Of a DNA stretch of 64,000 nucleotides, positions 30,605 through 41,128 are shown in pieces. Made by a program: the position numbers and the translations under genes. The notes under the pieces were generated by a model, which saw only the letters and a list, made by a program, of their open reading frames with translations, made no database searches and was not told the origin of the DNA. This DNA is from Jiella pelagia (GTDB taxonomy: Bacteria; Pseudomonadota; Alphaproteobacteria; Rhizobiales; Rhizobiaceae), in assembly GCF_026898155.1 (NCBI RefSeq), contig NZ_CP114029.1:1929501-1993500 (forward strand). The letters are read 5' to 3'. Every line of letters begins with the position of its first letter. Position 1 is the stretch's first letter.

Positions 30605-31074
30605 CGGAACGCCTCGAGGATCTTGCGTTCGAAGCCGTTGGCGATGTCGGCGCGGCTGGCCTCCGGATCGGAACAGTCGATGGCATGGACGTAGAGGGTC
30701 GAACGATCCTCGGACACGTCGACCGACAGGGTTCCGGGCGTCAAGGTGATGAGGTTGGCGAGCAGGCTGATCTCGAAGTCCCGGTCGACCTTGAGCCGAT
30801 AGGCGAAAATGCCGGGCTTCAGGTCCATCTTCGGCTTCAGCACCAACACCGCGACACGCCAGGCGGACATCAGCAACTCGCGGATGAAGAGCAGGAACAG
30901 CGCGCCGATCCTGAAGAACCGCGAGACATAGCCGGCGGTGCCGATCTCGCGGCGGATCAGATAAAGCGACGCCGCGCCGAGCAGGAAGCCGAAGACGAGG
31001 TTGAGGAAGGTGAAGGAGCCGCTGACCACCGTCCAGACGAGGGCAAGGACGATGTTGATCAGAAACAGGATCAT
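30601..31074 (-). CDS. mnhE: Na+/H+ antiporter subunit E (MnhE/MrpE)
   Basis: 157 residues: N-terminal hydrophobic helices ([19 protein letters not shown]), then a cytoplasmic region with [30 protein letters not shown], the core MrpE motif. ATG at 31074 overlaps the true mnhD stop by four bases once the mnhD frameshift is corrected. In the uncorrected sequence mnhD appears fused to mnhE. Confidence 0.93.
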   Translation of the reverse strand: MILFLINIVLALVWTVVSGSFTFLNLVFGFLLGAASLYLIRREIGTAGYVSRFFRIGALFLLFIRELLMSAWRVAVLVLKPKMDLKPGIFAYRLKVDRDFEISLLANLITLTPGTLSVDVSEDRSTLYVHAIDCSDPEASRADIANGFERKILEAFR

Positions 31075-32778
31075 GATCCGCCTCCGAAGACAGAGCCGAC
31101 ATAGGCGGTGGGATCGACGACGCCGCGCGCGGCAAGCTCGGTGAGGCTCCGCCAGCGTCTGCGGAAGGACGCCCGCCCATACGACGAAGAGCGCCAGCAT
31201 GATCAGCGGCAGCATGGCGATGAGCGGCGCGGGTGGCCCTGCCGCCATGAAGCCACCACTCTCGCCGCCAGTCGGCACCGGCTCGGGCGCGTTGCGCCAG
31301 AAGGCCAGCGCAAACACGCGAGCGCTGGCCACCGTCATCAGGAACCCGGTGAGGAGGATGACCGCTCCGAGCACCGGCAGCCCCGCCTGAAAGGCGCCGC
31401 GCACCAGGACGACCTTCGGCCAGAAGCCGGAGAAGGGCGGCAGGCCCGAGACTGCGAAGAGGAAGATCAGCATTAGCGCCGCCAGCGCCGGCTGGCGTCG
31501 CCAGAGCCCGCCCATCGACCTGAGGGAGGAGGAGCCGGAGAGCCGCGCCGCCGTCCCGGCGGCCAGATAGAGCGCCGTCATCACGACGATGGAATGGAGC
31601 GCATAATACACCGCGCCAGAGAGGCCGACCACCATGTTCCCCGAGCCGGGAAGCAGCGGCGCCGCAGCTTCCGCCGCAAGGTTGGGCGCGGCTTCAGTGG
31701 TCGCCGCGCTCGCAGCGCCGGCCAGCGAACCGGCGCCGGACGCCCCGTCTGTGCCGATCAGGGCAAGGCCGGCGAAGATCGTGCCGATGCCGGCCACGAC
31801 GAAATAGTTGAGCAGCCGCCTCAGATCGCTCTGGGCCAGCGCGCCGAACGCGCCGACCAGCATGGTCAGCGCCGCCACCCAGGCGATCAGCGTCGCCAGT
31901 TCGGCATGCTGGGACGGAAACAGCATCAGGACGAGGCGGATCAGCGCATAGACGCCGACCTTGGTGAGAAGGCCCGCGAACAGGGCCGACACGACGAAGC
32001 GCGGCGTGTGATAGGACGCCGGCAGCCAGAAGTTCAGCGGGAAGGCGGCGGCCTTGGCGCTGAAGGCGACGAGGAAGAGGACGGCGATGGTGAGCAGCGC
32101 GCCGTCATTCTCGAACCCGCCGGCCTTCTCGGCAATGTCCGCCATGTTGAGGGTGCCGAACAGGCCGTAGAGATAGCCCGTGGTGATCAGGAACAGCGTC
32201 GTCGCAACGAGATTGAGGAAGCAGTATTTCGTCGCCCCGTCGAGCTGCTCGTGTTCCGAGCCGAGGATCAGGAGGCCGAAGGAGGCGATCAGAAGCACCT
32301 CGAACCAGACGTAGAGATTGAAGACGTCGCCGGTCAGGAAGGCTCCGGAAACGCCGCCGATCATCAGGAACAGGAAGGGAAAGAAGCCGTAGCGCCGCTC
32401 CGTCCGGCTCATCGAGAATGTGGCGTAGATCGACGCCGCCAGCGCGACGAAGCCTGCCGTGGTCACGAACAGCGCGCCCAGCATGTCGACGGTGAAGGCG
32501 ATTCCGAAGGGCGCGATCCAGCTGCCCATCATCATCGTCTGCGGCCCTTCGGCCGCGACCTTCAGGAGCAGGAGGACGTCGGCGGCAAAAAGCAGAACGA
32601 ACCCCGGAATGGCGACCCAGGGATGCCAGTCGACGCGCTTGCGCGCCATCAGAAGCGTGGCGCCGAAGAGCAGGCAGACGACCACCGGCGCGACGACGAG
32701 ATAGTCCGACGCCTGGTAGGCGCCCTGGACCATCGCCTCGGCCTTCAATGTCGCCATGTCGGAAGAAGAAGCGGCCAT
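31071..32778 (-). CDS. mnhD: Na+/H+ antiporter subunit D (frameshifted near its end at GAGGCTC in this sequence)
   Basis: A NADH-quinone oxidoreductase ND2/ND5-like membrane protein with about 14 helices, one of the two putative proton channels of Mrp. Conserved parts include [23 protein letters not shown] and FFLLNYFV-like [14 protein letters not shown]. The last 26 residues are out of frame after 31143-31149 (GAGGCTC on the plus strand). Deleting one base gives [16 protein letters not shown] and a stop overlapping mnhE, for 569 codons. Start ATG 32778 lies eight bases after mnhC; ATG 32757 is an alternative. Confidence 0.92.
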
Positions 32779-32785
32779 TTGGCGA

Positions 32786-33163
32786 TCAGTATCCCAGCGG
32801 TGGCGGGCCGTCGTCCTCGGGTTCGGCGACACGCATCTGGTCGGTGTCGTCGGTCCCGAGGTCCTGATAGGCCCGATAGGCGAGCACCAGGAGGAAGGCG
32901 AAGAAGGAGAAGGAAATGACGATCGCCGTCAGGATCAGCGCCTGGGGCAGCGGATTGGCGACGTCGACGAGTGGCGCTCCGGCGCCCGGCGGGATCAGCG
33001 GCGGCGCCACGGAAGAGACCCGTCCGGCCGTGAAGATCAGGATGTTCACCGCATTCGACAGAAGCACCACGCCGAGCAGCATGCGGATGATGTGCTTCGA
33101 CAGGAGGAGGTAAAGCGAGACTGCAAAGAGGCAGCCAACGACGAGGCTGAGGACGGTTTCCAT
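32786..33163 (-). CDS. mnhC: Na+/H+ antiporter subunit C (MnhC/MrpC)
   Basis: 125 residues, NuoK-like with three helices. GVVLLSNAVNILIFTAGR and ALILTAIVISFSFFAFLL are typical. Part of the membrane arm of the Mrp antiporter. Start overlaps the mnhB stop (ATGA). Confidence 0.94.
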   Translation of the reverse strand: METVLSLVVGCLFAVSLYLLLSKHIIRMLLGVVLLSNAVNILIFTAGRVSSVAPPLIPPGAGAPLVDVANPLPQALILTAIVISFSFFAFLLVLAYRAYQDLGTDDTDQMRVAEPEDDGPPPLGY

Positions 33164-33582
33164 CAGTCGCTCTCCCGTTCCTCGAGGGCGAGCGCGATCG
33201 AGGATATCCCCCCGACCACGACGAGATAGACGCCGATGTCGAATATCAGCGGCGTCGACAGCGCCAGTTCGGTGCCAAAGACCGTCGGGAAAACCCAGAG
33301 ACCGGTCATGAAGCCGCTCCCGGCGAAGAGCGAGAAGATGCCGGCGCAGACGGCGGCGAACAGTCCGGCCCCCGAGATCGTCATCGGATGGAAATGCAGC
33401 GCCCGCCGCACCGGCCCGACACCGCAGGCAATGCCGTAGATCGCCAGCGCCGAGGCGGCGATCAGCCCACCGATGAAGCCGCCGCCGGGATCGTTGTGGC
33501 CGCGCAGGAGCACGAAGATCGAGAACAGCACCATCAGCGCGGTGAGATAGGGCGCCGTGAAGCGGAAGATGATCGTCCTCAT
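33163..33582 (-). CDS. mnhB: Na+/H+ antiporter subunit B (MnhB/MrpB)
   Basis: 139 residues, four helices, with [27 protein letters not shown], the strongly conserved MrpB motif. Start overlaps the mnhA stop by four bases. It is a separate gene although mnhA also carries a C-terminal MrpB-like part. Confidence 0.94.
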   Translation of the reverse strand: MRTIIFRFTAPYLTALMVLFSIFVLLRGHNDPGGGFIGGLIAASALAIYGIACGVGPVRRALHFHPMTISGAGLFAAVCAGIFSLFAGSGFMTGLWVFPTVFGTELALSTPLIFDIGVYLVVVGGISSIALALEERESD

Positions 33583-35939
33583 GGCGTCGCCTCCGTCGGG
33601 TCGGGTTGCGCCGCTCCCTTCCGGCCGACCCTGATGCGGATCAGCGCCAGGATCGCGAGGCCCGCGGCCATGACAACGGCCAGTTCGCCCATCGTATCAA
33701 CCCCGCGGAAGTCGACGATGATGACGTTGACGATGTTGTGGCCGTGAGCGATCGCATAGCTGTAGCGTTCGAAGAAGTCGGACAGAACCGGATCGAAGGG
33801 CCGCTGGACGATCGACAGGAGGAACAGGCCGAAGCCCGCACCGCCAGCCACCGCGAGCGCGGCATCGGGAAGCTTCTCGCGCAGCGGCCGATGGTCGGCC
33901 GGCGAGAGCTTCAGCCGGGTCATGACGAGGGCGAGGATCACCACCGACAGCGTCTCGACCATGAACTGGGTGAAGGAGAGGTCCGGCGCGCCAAGCAGCA
34001 TGAAGAGCAGCGCCGTCCCGAAGCCCTGGATACCGAGGGAGACGATCGCAGTGAGACGGTTCTTGGCGATCACCACCGCGAGAATGCCGACGAGAACCAC
34101 CGCGACGACGATCCACTCGTAGAAGCGCAGCTCCGGCATCTGCGGCTCGACCGGCAGAGCGCCGCCGAGGATCATAGGCACGAACAGCGCGGCGATGATC
34201 ACCATCACCGTGACGGTCATGTAGTAGTCGAGCCGGCCGGACTGGATGCGGCTGGTGCTCCAGAAGGAAAACCGCAACAGGCCTCGCATCGCCTGGTCGA
34301 AGCCATGATCCGGCCCCCAGCCGATCGCCGAGATGACGCCGCTCGTAGCCGCCCGGATGGCGTTCGAGGCGAGATAGATCACGATGCCGAGGACGATCGT
34401 CGCCATCGACAGGGCGAAGGCGAGATTGAGATGCGGCACCCAGGAGATGTCGATCTCGGTGGGCGCGCCGATCGCGGAGCTTGCCATCGGGACCGAGAAG
34501 AGCTGGTGATAGGTCTCGTAGAACAGCGCTCCGAGAAGTCCGAGGACACCGAGGACGAGCGGGCCGAGCCAGATCGTCGGCGAGCCTTCGTGCGGATGGT
34601 GGATCGTCTCCGGCAGCCTGCCCACGAACGGCTTCAAGGCGACGATGAAGGCGGCGGCGAACATCAGCGCGTTGCCGAGGATCGCGGCTGCCATCAGCGC
34701 GACGTGGTAGGCGTCGCCATATTCCAGCGCGTGATAGATTTCTTCCTTCGCCAGAAAGCCGACGAAGGGCGTGATGCCGCCCATCGACAGCGCGCAAAGG
34801 AGCGCCGCGACGAAGGTGATCGGCATATGTTTCGCCAGCCCGCCGAGCTTGTCGATCTCACGGGTGTGGGCGCCATGGTCGACAGAGCCGGCGACCATGA
34901 AGAGGCCGCCCTTGAACAGCGAATGGGCGATCAGATAGAGCACCGCGCCGACCAGCGCATATTCGGTCGAGACGCCGATCAGCATGACCAGCAGCCCCAG
35001 CGAGGCGACGGTCGTATAGGCCAAAGTGATCTTGATGTCGGTCGCCCGGACGGCGAGCAGCGCGCCGAGAACCAGCGTCACGGAGCCGAAGAGCGGCAGC
35101 ACCGTCGTCCACAGCGCCGTATCGCCGAGCGCCGGCTGGGTGCGCAGCAGGAGGTAGACGCCGGCCTTCACCATGGTCGCCGAATGCAGATAGGCCGAGA
35201 CCGGGGTCGGCGCTTCCATGGCGTTGGGAAGCCACACGTGAAACGGCATCTGCGCCGACTTGGTGAAGGCGCCGCACAGGACGAGGACGAAGATCGGCAG
35301 GTAATAGGGGCTCGTCCGCAGCGCGTCACCCGCAGCGAGGATCTCGGTCATCGAGTTGAGGCCGGCGACCTCGCGGATCAGGATGAAACCGGCGAGCAGC
35401 GCGAGACCGCCGCCGCCGGTGATCGCCAGAGCCTGGATCGCGCCGCGCCGCGCCTTTTCCCGCTCGTGGTCGAAGCCGATGAGCAGGAAGGAGGTGATCG
35501 AGGTCAGCTCCCAATAGACGAACAGGGTCATCAGATCGTCGGCGAGAACGAGGCCGAGCATCGAGCCCATGAACATCAGGATGAAGGAGAAGAACCGCCC
35601 CTGGTCGCGGTGGCTGGCGAGATAGCCGCCGGAATAAAGCACGATCAGCGTGCCGATGCCGGTGATCAACAGCGCGAAGGTCGAGGCGAGGCCGTCGATG
35701 CGAAACGAGAAGCGGACGTCGAAGGCCGGGATCCACTCGTAGCCGAAGGAGATGACGCCGCCGGCGGTCACGGTCGGCAGGAAGGTAAAGATCAGCGCAA
35801 AGGCCGTCGCCGGCGCCACTGCCAGGATCCAGGCTGCGTACGCCCCGAAAATCCGCCTCAGGATCGGCGCGAGCGCTGCGGCGATGAATGGCAGGGCAAG
35901 GGCCAGGGTTCCTCCGGTCGTCGCCTCGATTTCCGCCAT
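33579..35939 (-). CDS. mnhA: Na+/H+ antiporter subunit A (MnhA/MrpA)
   Basis: 786 residues, about 20 helices, ND5-like. Conserved parts: [58 protein letters not shown] and [16 protein letters not shown] [22 protein letters not shown]. The first gene of the Mrp operon (A-B-C-D-E-F-G). Mrp exchanges Na+ for H+ and is important at high salt or pH, matching the osmoprotectant genes nearby. Divergent from oligopeptidase B. Confidence 0.95.
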   Translation of the reverse strand: MAEIEATTGGTLALALPFIAAALAPILRRIFGAYAAWILAVAPATAFALIFTFLPTVTAGGVISFGYEWIPAFDVRFSFRIDGLASTFALLITGIGTLIVLYSGGYLASHRDQGRFFSFILMFMGSMLGLVLADDLMTLFVYWELTSITSFLLIGFDHEREKARRGAIQALAITGGGGLALLAGFILIREVAGLNSMTEILAAGDALRTSPYYLPIFVLVLCGAFTKSAQMPFHVWLPNAMEAPTPVSAYLHSATMVKAGVYLLLRTQPALGDTALWTTVLPLFGSVTLVLGALLAVRATDIKITLAYTTVASLGLLVMLIGVSTEYALVGAVLYLIAHSLFKGGLFMVAGSVDHGAHTREIDKLGGLAKHMPITFVAALLCALSMGGITPFVGFLAKEEIYHALEYGDAYHVALMAAAILGNALMFAAAFIVALKPFVGRLPETIHHPHEGSPTIWLGPLVLGVLGLLGALFYETYHQLFSVPMASSAIGAPTEIDISWVPHLNLAFALSMATIVLGIVIYLASNAIRAATSGVISAIGWGPDHGFDQAMRGLLRFSFWSTSRIQSGRLDYYMTVTVMVIIAALFVPMILGGALPVEPQMPELRFYEWIVVAVVLVGILAVVIAKNRLTAIVSLGIQGFGTALLFMLLGAPDLSFTQFMVETLSVVILALVMTRLKLSPADHRPLREKLPDAALAVAGGAGFGLFLLSIVQRPFDPVLSDFFERYSYAIAHGHNIVNVIIVDFRGVDTMGELAVVMAAGLAILALIRIRVGRKGAAQPDPTEATP

Positions 35940-36291
35940 TCGCCGCCCTTGTCCTTCCCTCGCGACGCCCTGGCACCTTGGCGCCGGACGAGTTCCTCCG
36001 TTCTATAAGAACCGGCAAAGCCGGGGGCAAGCACGGCAGCGACGGCGAAGGTCGCCGACCGCACGGTTTGGCGGTCTCGCGTATCCCAGGCTTGCGAAGC
36101 ACTGGCCGACGGCTTACGTCCGGAAAGACTTGGTTCCGCGATTTTGCGGAAATTTTGCAAGGGTTCCGTCACCAATCTCTCGGCGACTGCTCGCGGTGGC
36201 GCGGCAGCGCTGGCATGTTCGCCAAGGTGGATCGGAATCGGTGCCATTCCGCCCGCCTGCATTGTCGATGAAAAGCCTGAAAGCCTCTTGA
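35940..36291. other. Intergenic region between divergent mnhA and ptrB
   Basis: About 350 bases that must contain both promoters. I could not assign boxes reliably. The short reading frames crossing it show no coding character. Confidence 0.4.
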
Positions 36292-38397
36292 ATGAAACGT
36301 TTTGCCCGTCCTGCCGAGCTTCCCAAGCCGCCGCTTCCCGAGCAGCGCCCCTCGGCGGATACGCGCCATGGCCGCGAGCGTCAGGATTCCTACGCCTGGC
36401 TGAGGGCTGCGAACTGGCAGGACGTGTTCAAGGATACGGGCCTTCTCGACCCGTCGATCCGCGCGCATCTCGAGGCTGAGAACAATTATCAAAAAGCTGT
36501 CATGTCCGGCACGGAGGCTCTGCGCGAGGCGCTGGTCAAGGAAATGCGGGGGCGAATCAAGGAGGACGATTCGTCCGTCCCCGCCCCCGACGGCCCATTC
36601 GCCTATGGCATCGCCTTCGAGACCGGCGCCGAACATCCGCGCTTCATCCGCGTGCCGCGCGAGGGCGGGCCGGAGCAGGTCATGCTCGACGCGCAGATCG
36701 AGGCGGCGGACCGGCCGTATTTCTCCCTTGGCGGCGCCAGCCACTCCGACGACCATCGCTGGCTCGCCTATGCCTATGACGACAAGGGCTCGGAGTTCTA
36801 CACGCTGAAGATCCGCGACCTTCAGAGCGGCGAGGACCTTTCCGACGTCGTCGAGGATACCGGCGGCGGCGGCGTCTGGTCGGCGCGCTCGAACGGCGTC
36901 TTCTATACAAGGCTCGATTCCAACCACCGGCCGAGCAGGGTGTTCTTCCACAAGCTCGGCGATGGTCCGGCCGAGGACACGCTGATCTACGAGGAAACCG
37001 ATCCGGGCTTCTTCATGGGCGTTGGCAAGACCCAGTCCGGCGAGTTTGTGGTGATCGACATCCACGATCACGAGACGTCGGAATGCTGGCTGATCCCGGC
37101 CGCCAATCCGGCCGCCGAGCCGCGGCTTCTCGCCGAGCGCGAGACGGGCGTCGAATACGACGTCGACGAGGGCGGCGGTAGCCTCTACATCCGCACCAAT
37201 GCCGACGGGGCCCACGACTACAAAATCGTCACAGCGCCGGTCGACGCGGTCGGTCGCAGCGAGTGGGCGGACTACGTTCCGCATGAGGACGGCCGGCTGG
37301 TTCTCGACCATTTCGTCCTGAAGAACCACCTGATCTGGCTGGAGCGCCGCGAAGGCCTGCCACGCATCGTCGTCAAGCGGCTGTCGGATGGCGAGGAGCA
37401 CGCCGTCGATTTCGCCGAAGAGGCCTATTCGCTCGGGCTGTCGGGCACCTACGAGTTCGAGACGACAGCGATCCGCTTCACCTATTCCTCGCCGACGACG
37501 CCGTCCCAGACCTATGAATACGACGTCGAGACGCGCGAGCGGACCCTCCTGAAGACCCAGGAGGTCCCCTCCGGCCACGACCCAGAGCGCTATGTCACCC
37601 GGCGGATCTTCGCGCCGGCAAAGGACGGCGAGAGCGTGCCGGTCACGCTCCTCTATGCAAAGGCCACACCGCTGGACGGCTCGGCACCCTGCCTCCTCTA
37701 CGGCTATGGCTCCTACGGCATCACCATTCCGGCGAGCTTCGGCACCAACATCCTGTCCCTGGTGGATCGCGGCTTCGTCTATGCCATCGCCCACATCCGC
37801 GGCGGCAAGGACAAGGGCTTCCGCTGGTACGATGCCGGCCGCCGGCGCAACAAGGCCAACACCTTCACCGACTTCATCGCCGCCGCCGACCATCTCGTCG
37901 CCGAGGGCTTCACCTCGCACGACAGGATCGTCGCCGAAGGCGGCTCGGCCGGCGGCATGCTGATGGGTGCCGTCGCCAACATGTCGCCGGAAAAGTTCGG
38001 CGGCATCGTCGCCATCGTGCCCTTCGTCGATGTCCTCAACACCATGCTCGACGACACCCTGCCGCTGACCCCGCCGGAATGGCCCGAATGGGGCAATCCG
38101 GTCATGTCCGGCGAGGACTACGAGGTGATCGCCTCCTATTCGCCTTACGACAACGTCAAGGCTCAGGCCTATCCGCCGATCCTCGTTCTCGCCGGCCTGA
38201 CGGATCCGCGGGTGACCTATTGGGAGCCGGCGAAATGGGTCGCGCGGCTGCGCGAGATGAAGACCGACGACAACCCCGTACTGCTTCGGACCAACATGGA
38301 TTCCGGCCATGCCGGGGCGTCGGGACGGTTCTCGAAACTGGAGGAAGTCGCCTACGTCTACGCGTTCGCGCTGCGGCTGATGGGCGTGGTGGAGTAG
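36292..38397 (+). CDS. ptrB: Oligopeptidase B (S9 family serine peptidase)
   Basis: 701 residues: N-terminal beta-propeller (about 70-400) and C-terminal alpha/beta-hydrolase domain. The nucleophile is in EGGSAGGMLMG, the acid in LTDPRVTYWEP and the histidine in DSGHAGASGRF. The N-terminus HGRERQDSYAWLR is typical. Oligopeptidase B cuts small peptides after Lys/Arg. No signal peptide, so cytoplasmic. Monocistronic. Confidence 0.95.
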   Translation: MKRFARPAELPKPPLPEQRPSADTRHGRERQDSYAWLRAANWQDVFKDTGLLDPSIRAHLEAENNYQKAVMSGTEALREALVKEMRGRIKEDDSSVPAPDGPFAYGIAFETGAEHPRFIRVPREGGPEQVMLDAQIEAADRPYFSLGGASHSDDHRWLAYAYDDKGSEFYTLKIRDLQSGEDLSDVVEDTGGGGVWSARSNGVFYTRLDSNHRPSRVFFHKLGDGPAEDTLIYEETDPGFFMGVGKTQSGEFVVIDIHDHETSECWLIPAANPAAEPRLLAERETGVEYDVDEGGGSLYIRTNADGAHDYKIVTAPVDAVGRSEWADYVPHEDGRLVLDHFVLKNHLIWLERREGLPRIVVKRLSDGEEHAVDFAEEAYSLGLSGTYEFETTAIRFTYSSPTTPSQTYEYDVETRERTLLKTQEVPSGHDPERYVTRRIFAPAKDGESVPVTLLYAKATPLDGSAPCLLYGYGSYGITIPASFGTNILSLVDRGFVYAIAHIRGGKDKGFRWYDAGRRRNKANTFTDFIAAADHLVAEGFTSHDRIVAEGGSAGGMLMGAVANMSPEKFGGIVAIVPFVDVLNTMLDDTLPLTPPEWPEWGNPVMSGEDYEVIASYSPYDNVKAQAYPPILVLAGLTDPRVTYWEPAKWVARLREMKTDDNPVLLRTNMDSGHAGASGRFSKLEEVAYVYAFALRLMGVVE

Positions 38398-38438
38398 GGT
38401 CTCGACCCGACAGCCTCCCGACGTGGCGCCCTTCGCGC

Positions 38439-38624
38439 CCCCCTCTGTCCTGCCGGACATCTTCCCCACAGGGGGGAGATCGCCATGGTCGGTGGTTCGC
38501 TTCCACTCGTCCGCGATCGGTCATTCCTTCAACGTCATGAATCTGCAACGTGCAGATTTGTCGCCGAGGCTTCCACTGCCTGATCTCCCCCTTGTAGGGG
38601 AGATGCCCGGCAGGGGAGAGGGGG
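38439..38624. repeat. MITE/RIME-like element with terminal inverted repeats
   Basis: A 43-base left arm (38439-38481) and right arm (38582-38624) are inverted copies with 37 of 43 positions identical, around a core of 100 bases. Each arm also contains its own C-run/G-run hairpin with GGGGGAGAT. This resembles the intergenic mosaic elements of Rhizobiales. No open reading frame inside, so it is non-autonomous. It fills the gap between ptrB and egtD. Confidence 0.75.
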
Positions 38625-38687
38625 TGCCTCGGCGCAGACCCAACCGCCTCATCCTCCGGCAGACCATCGAACGACAAGTCTCAGGGC

Positions 38688-39647
38688 CTACCGCGCCTTC
38701 AGCCCCATCACCGCGAACAGCTTGTCTTCATCCGTCCAGACCTCATCCAGCGACCAGCCCGCCTCCTCGACCAGCGCCGTCAGGCCCTTAACGTCGTATT
38801 TGCGCGAGTTCTCCGTGTGGATCGTCTCGCCAGCCGTCATCGAAAACGCCCGCCCGTCGATCGAGAACGTCACCGGCTCCTGCGCAACGAGGTGCATCTC
38901 GACCGCCGAGGTTGCCGCGTTCCAGCGCGCCTCGTGGGCAAAACTTTCCACCGCAATGTCGGCGCCGAGTTCGCGGTTGATGCGCGTCAGGATGTTGAGA
39001 TCGAAGGCCGCGGTGACGCCACCCGCGTCGTCATAGGCGGCGGTCAGGATTGCGACGTCCTTCTTCAGGTCGCAGCCGACGACGGCAACGCCCCCTTCGC
39101 CGACATGCCGGCGCATGCGCTTCAGGAAGATCAGCGCTTCGGCCCGGTCGAGATTGCCGATCGTCGAGCCTGGAAAGAAGCCGCCCCGGCGGCCTGCTTC
39201 CGGCAGATCCCCAGGGAGGTCGAACTCCTGGGTGAAGTCGGCGGTCACCGGCTCGACGACGAGTTCCGCAAAGCGCTCCCGGATCCGCTCGGCCGAGGCT
39301 GCGAGGAAATCGCCGGAAATGTCGATCGGGACGTAAAGGCTCGGCCGATCGAGCGCCTCGAGCACGATCTCGGTCTTGATGCCGGCGCCCGCGCCATATT
39401 CGAGGATCACCGCCTCCGGGCCGAACAGCGCGGCGATCGCACCGGCATTGTCCTGGAGAATGCCGGTTTCGGTGCGGGTCGGATAATATTCCGGCGCCTG
39501 GGTGATTTCCTCGAACAGCTCCGAGCCGCGCTCGTCATAGAGCCAGCGGGCCGGCAGGGTCTTCTGCTGCGACTTCGAGAGGCCTGCCAAAACGTCGCGG
39601 AGGAAGGCCTCGCGCTGCTGTGCCTCGGTATCAGTCTTATCAAGCAT
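38688..39647 (-). CDS. egtD: L-histidine N(alpha)-methyltransferase EgtD
   Basis: 319 residues. SAM-binding motif ILEYGAGAGIKTEIVLEAL, the EgtD-specific LPARWLYDERGSELFEEITQAPEYYPTRTE near the N-terminus, and FPGSTIGNLDRAEALIFLKRM. It trimethylates histidine to hercynine, the first step of ergothioneine synthesis. ATG at 39647 lies one base after the egtB stop region, so egtB-egtD form an operon. Confidence 0.95.
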   Translation of the reverse strand: MLDKTDTEAQQREAFLRDVLAGLSKSQQKTLPARWLYDERGSELFEEITQAPEYYPTRTETGILQDNAGAIAALFGPEAVILEYGAGAGIKTEIVLEALDRPSLYVPIDISGDFLAASAERIRERFAELVVEPVTADFTQEFDLPGDLPEAGRRGGFFPGSTIGNLDRAEALIFLKRMRRHVGEGGVAVVGCDLKKDVAILTAAYDDAGGVTAAFDLNILTRINRELGADIAVESFAHEARWNAATSAVEMHLVAQEPVTFSIDGRAFSMTAGETIHTENSRKYDVKGLTALVEEAGWSLDEVWTDEDKLFAVMGLKAR

Positions 39648-39648
39648 C

Positions 39649-40923
39649 TTATGCGTCCTCTGCCAGGCGTAGCCCGGAAAATTGCCACCGGGCATCCGGC
39701 GGGAAGAAATTGCGATAGGTGGCGCGGATGTGCCCCTCCGGCGTGACGCAGGAGCCGCCGCGCAGGACGAACTGGCCGCACATGAACTTGCCATTGTATT
39801 CGCCGACAGCGCCTTCCACCGGCTTGAAACGCGGATAGGGCGAGAACGGGCTGCGGGTCCATTCCCACACGTCGCCGAACATCTGGTGCAGCGTCCCGTC
39901 GCTGGCGGGGCCGGCCGGCTTCGGCCGCAAGCGTCCGGAGCCGGCGAAGTTGCCGTCCATGGAAAGACCCGCCGCCGCGTTCTCCCATTCGAATTCACTC
40001 GGCAGCCGCTTGCCGGCCCAGGTGGCGAAGGCGTCCACCTCGAAATAGGAGAGATGCGTCACCGGGGCGTTGTGGTCGACGGGCTGGGCGCCGCGCAGCG
40101 TCATCGTCCACCATTCGCCGTCCCGCTGGAACCAGTAGAACGGCTTCTCCCACTTGTTGGCGAGAATGTCCGCCCAGCCGGCCGAGAGCCAGAGCAGCGG
40201 GTCACGATAGCCGCCATCCTCGATGAAGGCGATGAATTCGCCATTGGTGACGAGACGGTCGGCCAGCCGGTAGGGCTCGAGCAGCGCGCGGTGGCGCGGG
40301 CCTTCGGAATCGAAGGCAAAGCCCTTGCCATCATGGCCGATCTCGACGATGCCGCCGTCGAAGGAGACGAAGCGCGCCTCGCCGGGCTCCGCCCCGACGC
40401 CGAGCGGCTGCGGGTCGCGGTAAACCGGCTTCAGCGGGCTCTGGGCGAAGAGATGGAGGATGTCGGTGAGCAGCAGCTCCTGATGCTGCTGCTCGTGGTG
40501 ACAGCCGAGTTCGACGAGTTCGGCGACCTCCGGCGAGGCGCCGCGATCGAGCAGTCTCTCGACGGCCGCGTCGACATGGTCGCGATAGGCGAAGACCGTA
40601 TCGAGATGCGGCCGGGTGATCATGCCGCGCATCGGCCGCGGCTGGCGCTCGCCGATGGTCTCATAATAGGAGTTGAAGAGGTAGTTGAAGCTGTCGTCGA
40701 AGACCTCGTAGCCGGGAAGGTTCGGCTTCAGCACCATGGTCTCGAAGAACCAGGTCGTATGGGCGAGATGCCATTTCGCCGGGCTCGCATCGGGCATCGA
40801 CTGCACCGTCGCATCGGCGTCCGACAGCGGCGCGCCGAGTTCGCGGCTTGTCGCCCGCACGTGGCGATAGCGCTCGGCGACGGGCGAGGCCTCGGTCAAG
40901 GGATGGGTGGACAGCTTCGACAT
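39649..40923 (-). CDS. egtB: Ergothioneine biosynthesis protein EgtB (hercynine sulfoxide synthase)
   Basis: 424 residues. N-terminal DinB-like domain with iron ligands (H55 in WHLAHTTWF and H143/H147 in CHHEQQHQEL) and a C-terminal formylglycine-generating-enzyme-like domain (GDVWEWTRSPFSPYP, FVLRGGSCVTPEGHIRATYRNFF). It joins a thiol to hercynine with oxygen. Whether it uses gamma-glutamylcysteine or cysteine cannot be read here. The gene precedes egtD. Confidence 0.95.
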   Translation of the reverse strand: MSKLSTHPLTEASPVAERYRHVRATSRELGAPLSDADATVQSMPDASPAKWHLAHTTWFFETMVLKPNLPGYEVFDDSFNYLFNSYYETIGERQPRPMRGMITRPHLDTVFAYRDHVDAAVERLLDRGASPEVAELVELGCHHEQQHQELLLTDILHLFAQSPLKPVYRDPQPLGVGAEPGEARFVSFDGGIVEIGHDGKGFAFDSEGPRHRALLEPYRLADRLVTNGEFIAFIEDGGYRDPLLWLSAGWADILANKWEKPFYWFQRDGEWWTMTLRGAQPVDHNAPVTHLSYFEVDAFATWAGKRLPSEFEWENAAAGLSMDGNFAGSGRLRPKPAGPASDGTLHQMFGDVWEWTRSPFSPYPRFKPVEGAVGEYNGKFMCGQFVLRGGSCVTPEGHIRATYRNFFPPDARWQFSGLRLAEDA

Positions 40924-41128
40924 ATCGGACCTCCTCGGTCGAGCACTGCGTCGATCGCGGACCGCCGATGGGGTTCACGTTACCGACGATCGTTCGAGGT
41001 TCCGGACTTAGCCCGGAGCGCCGGCACGGCAACGGTGTTCACAAATGTTCTATCTCGGAAGTGCGGTCGCGCGACGATATCGCCGCACGGCCGCGGCCGC
41101 CGTGCGGCATGAGCTGGCGCCAGCTGGT

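Noticed and set aside
30601..32832. A natural mnhD-mnhE fusion protein
   Set aside because: The apparent fusion comes from the extra base at 31143-31149. After correction mnhD stops with a normal four-base overlap with mnhE.
31594..32919. A long plus-strand open frame across mnhD
   Set aside because: Antisense shadow of the membrane protein mnhD, same composition bias.
33606..36008. An 800-codon plus-strand open frame across mnhA
   Set aside because: Antisense shadow of mnhA; the translation is rich in D, R, H and G with no hydrophobic core or domain.
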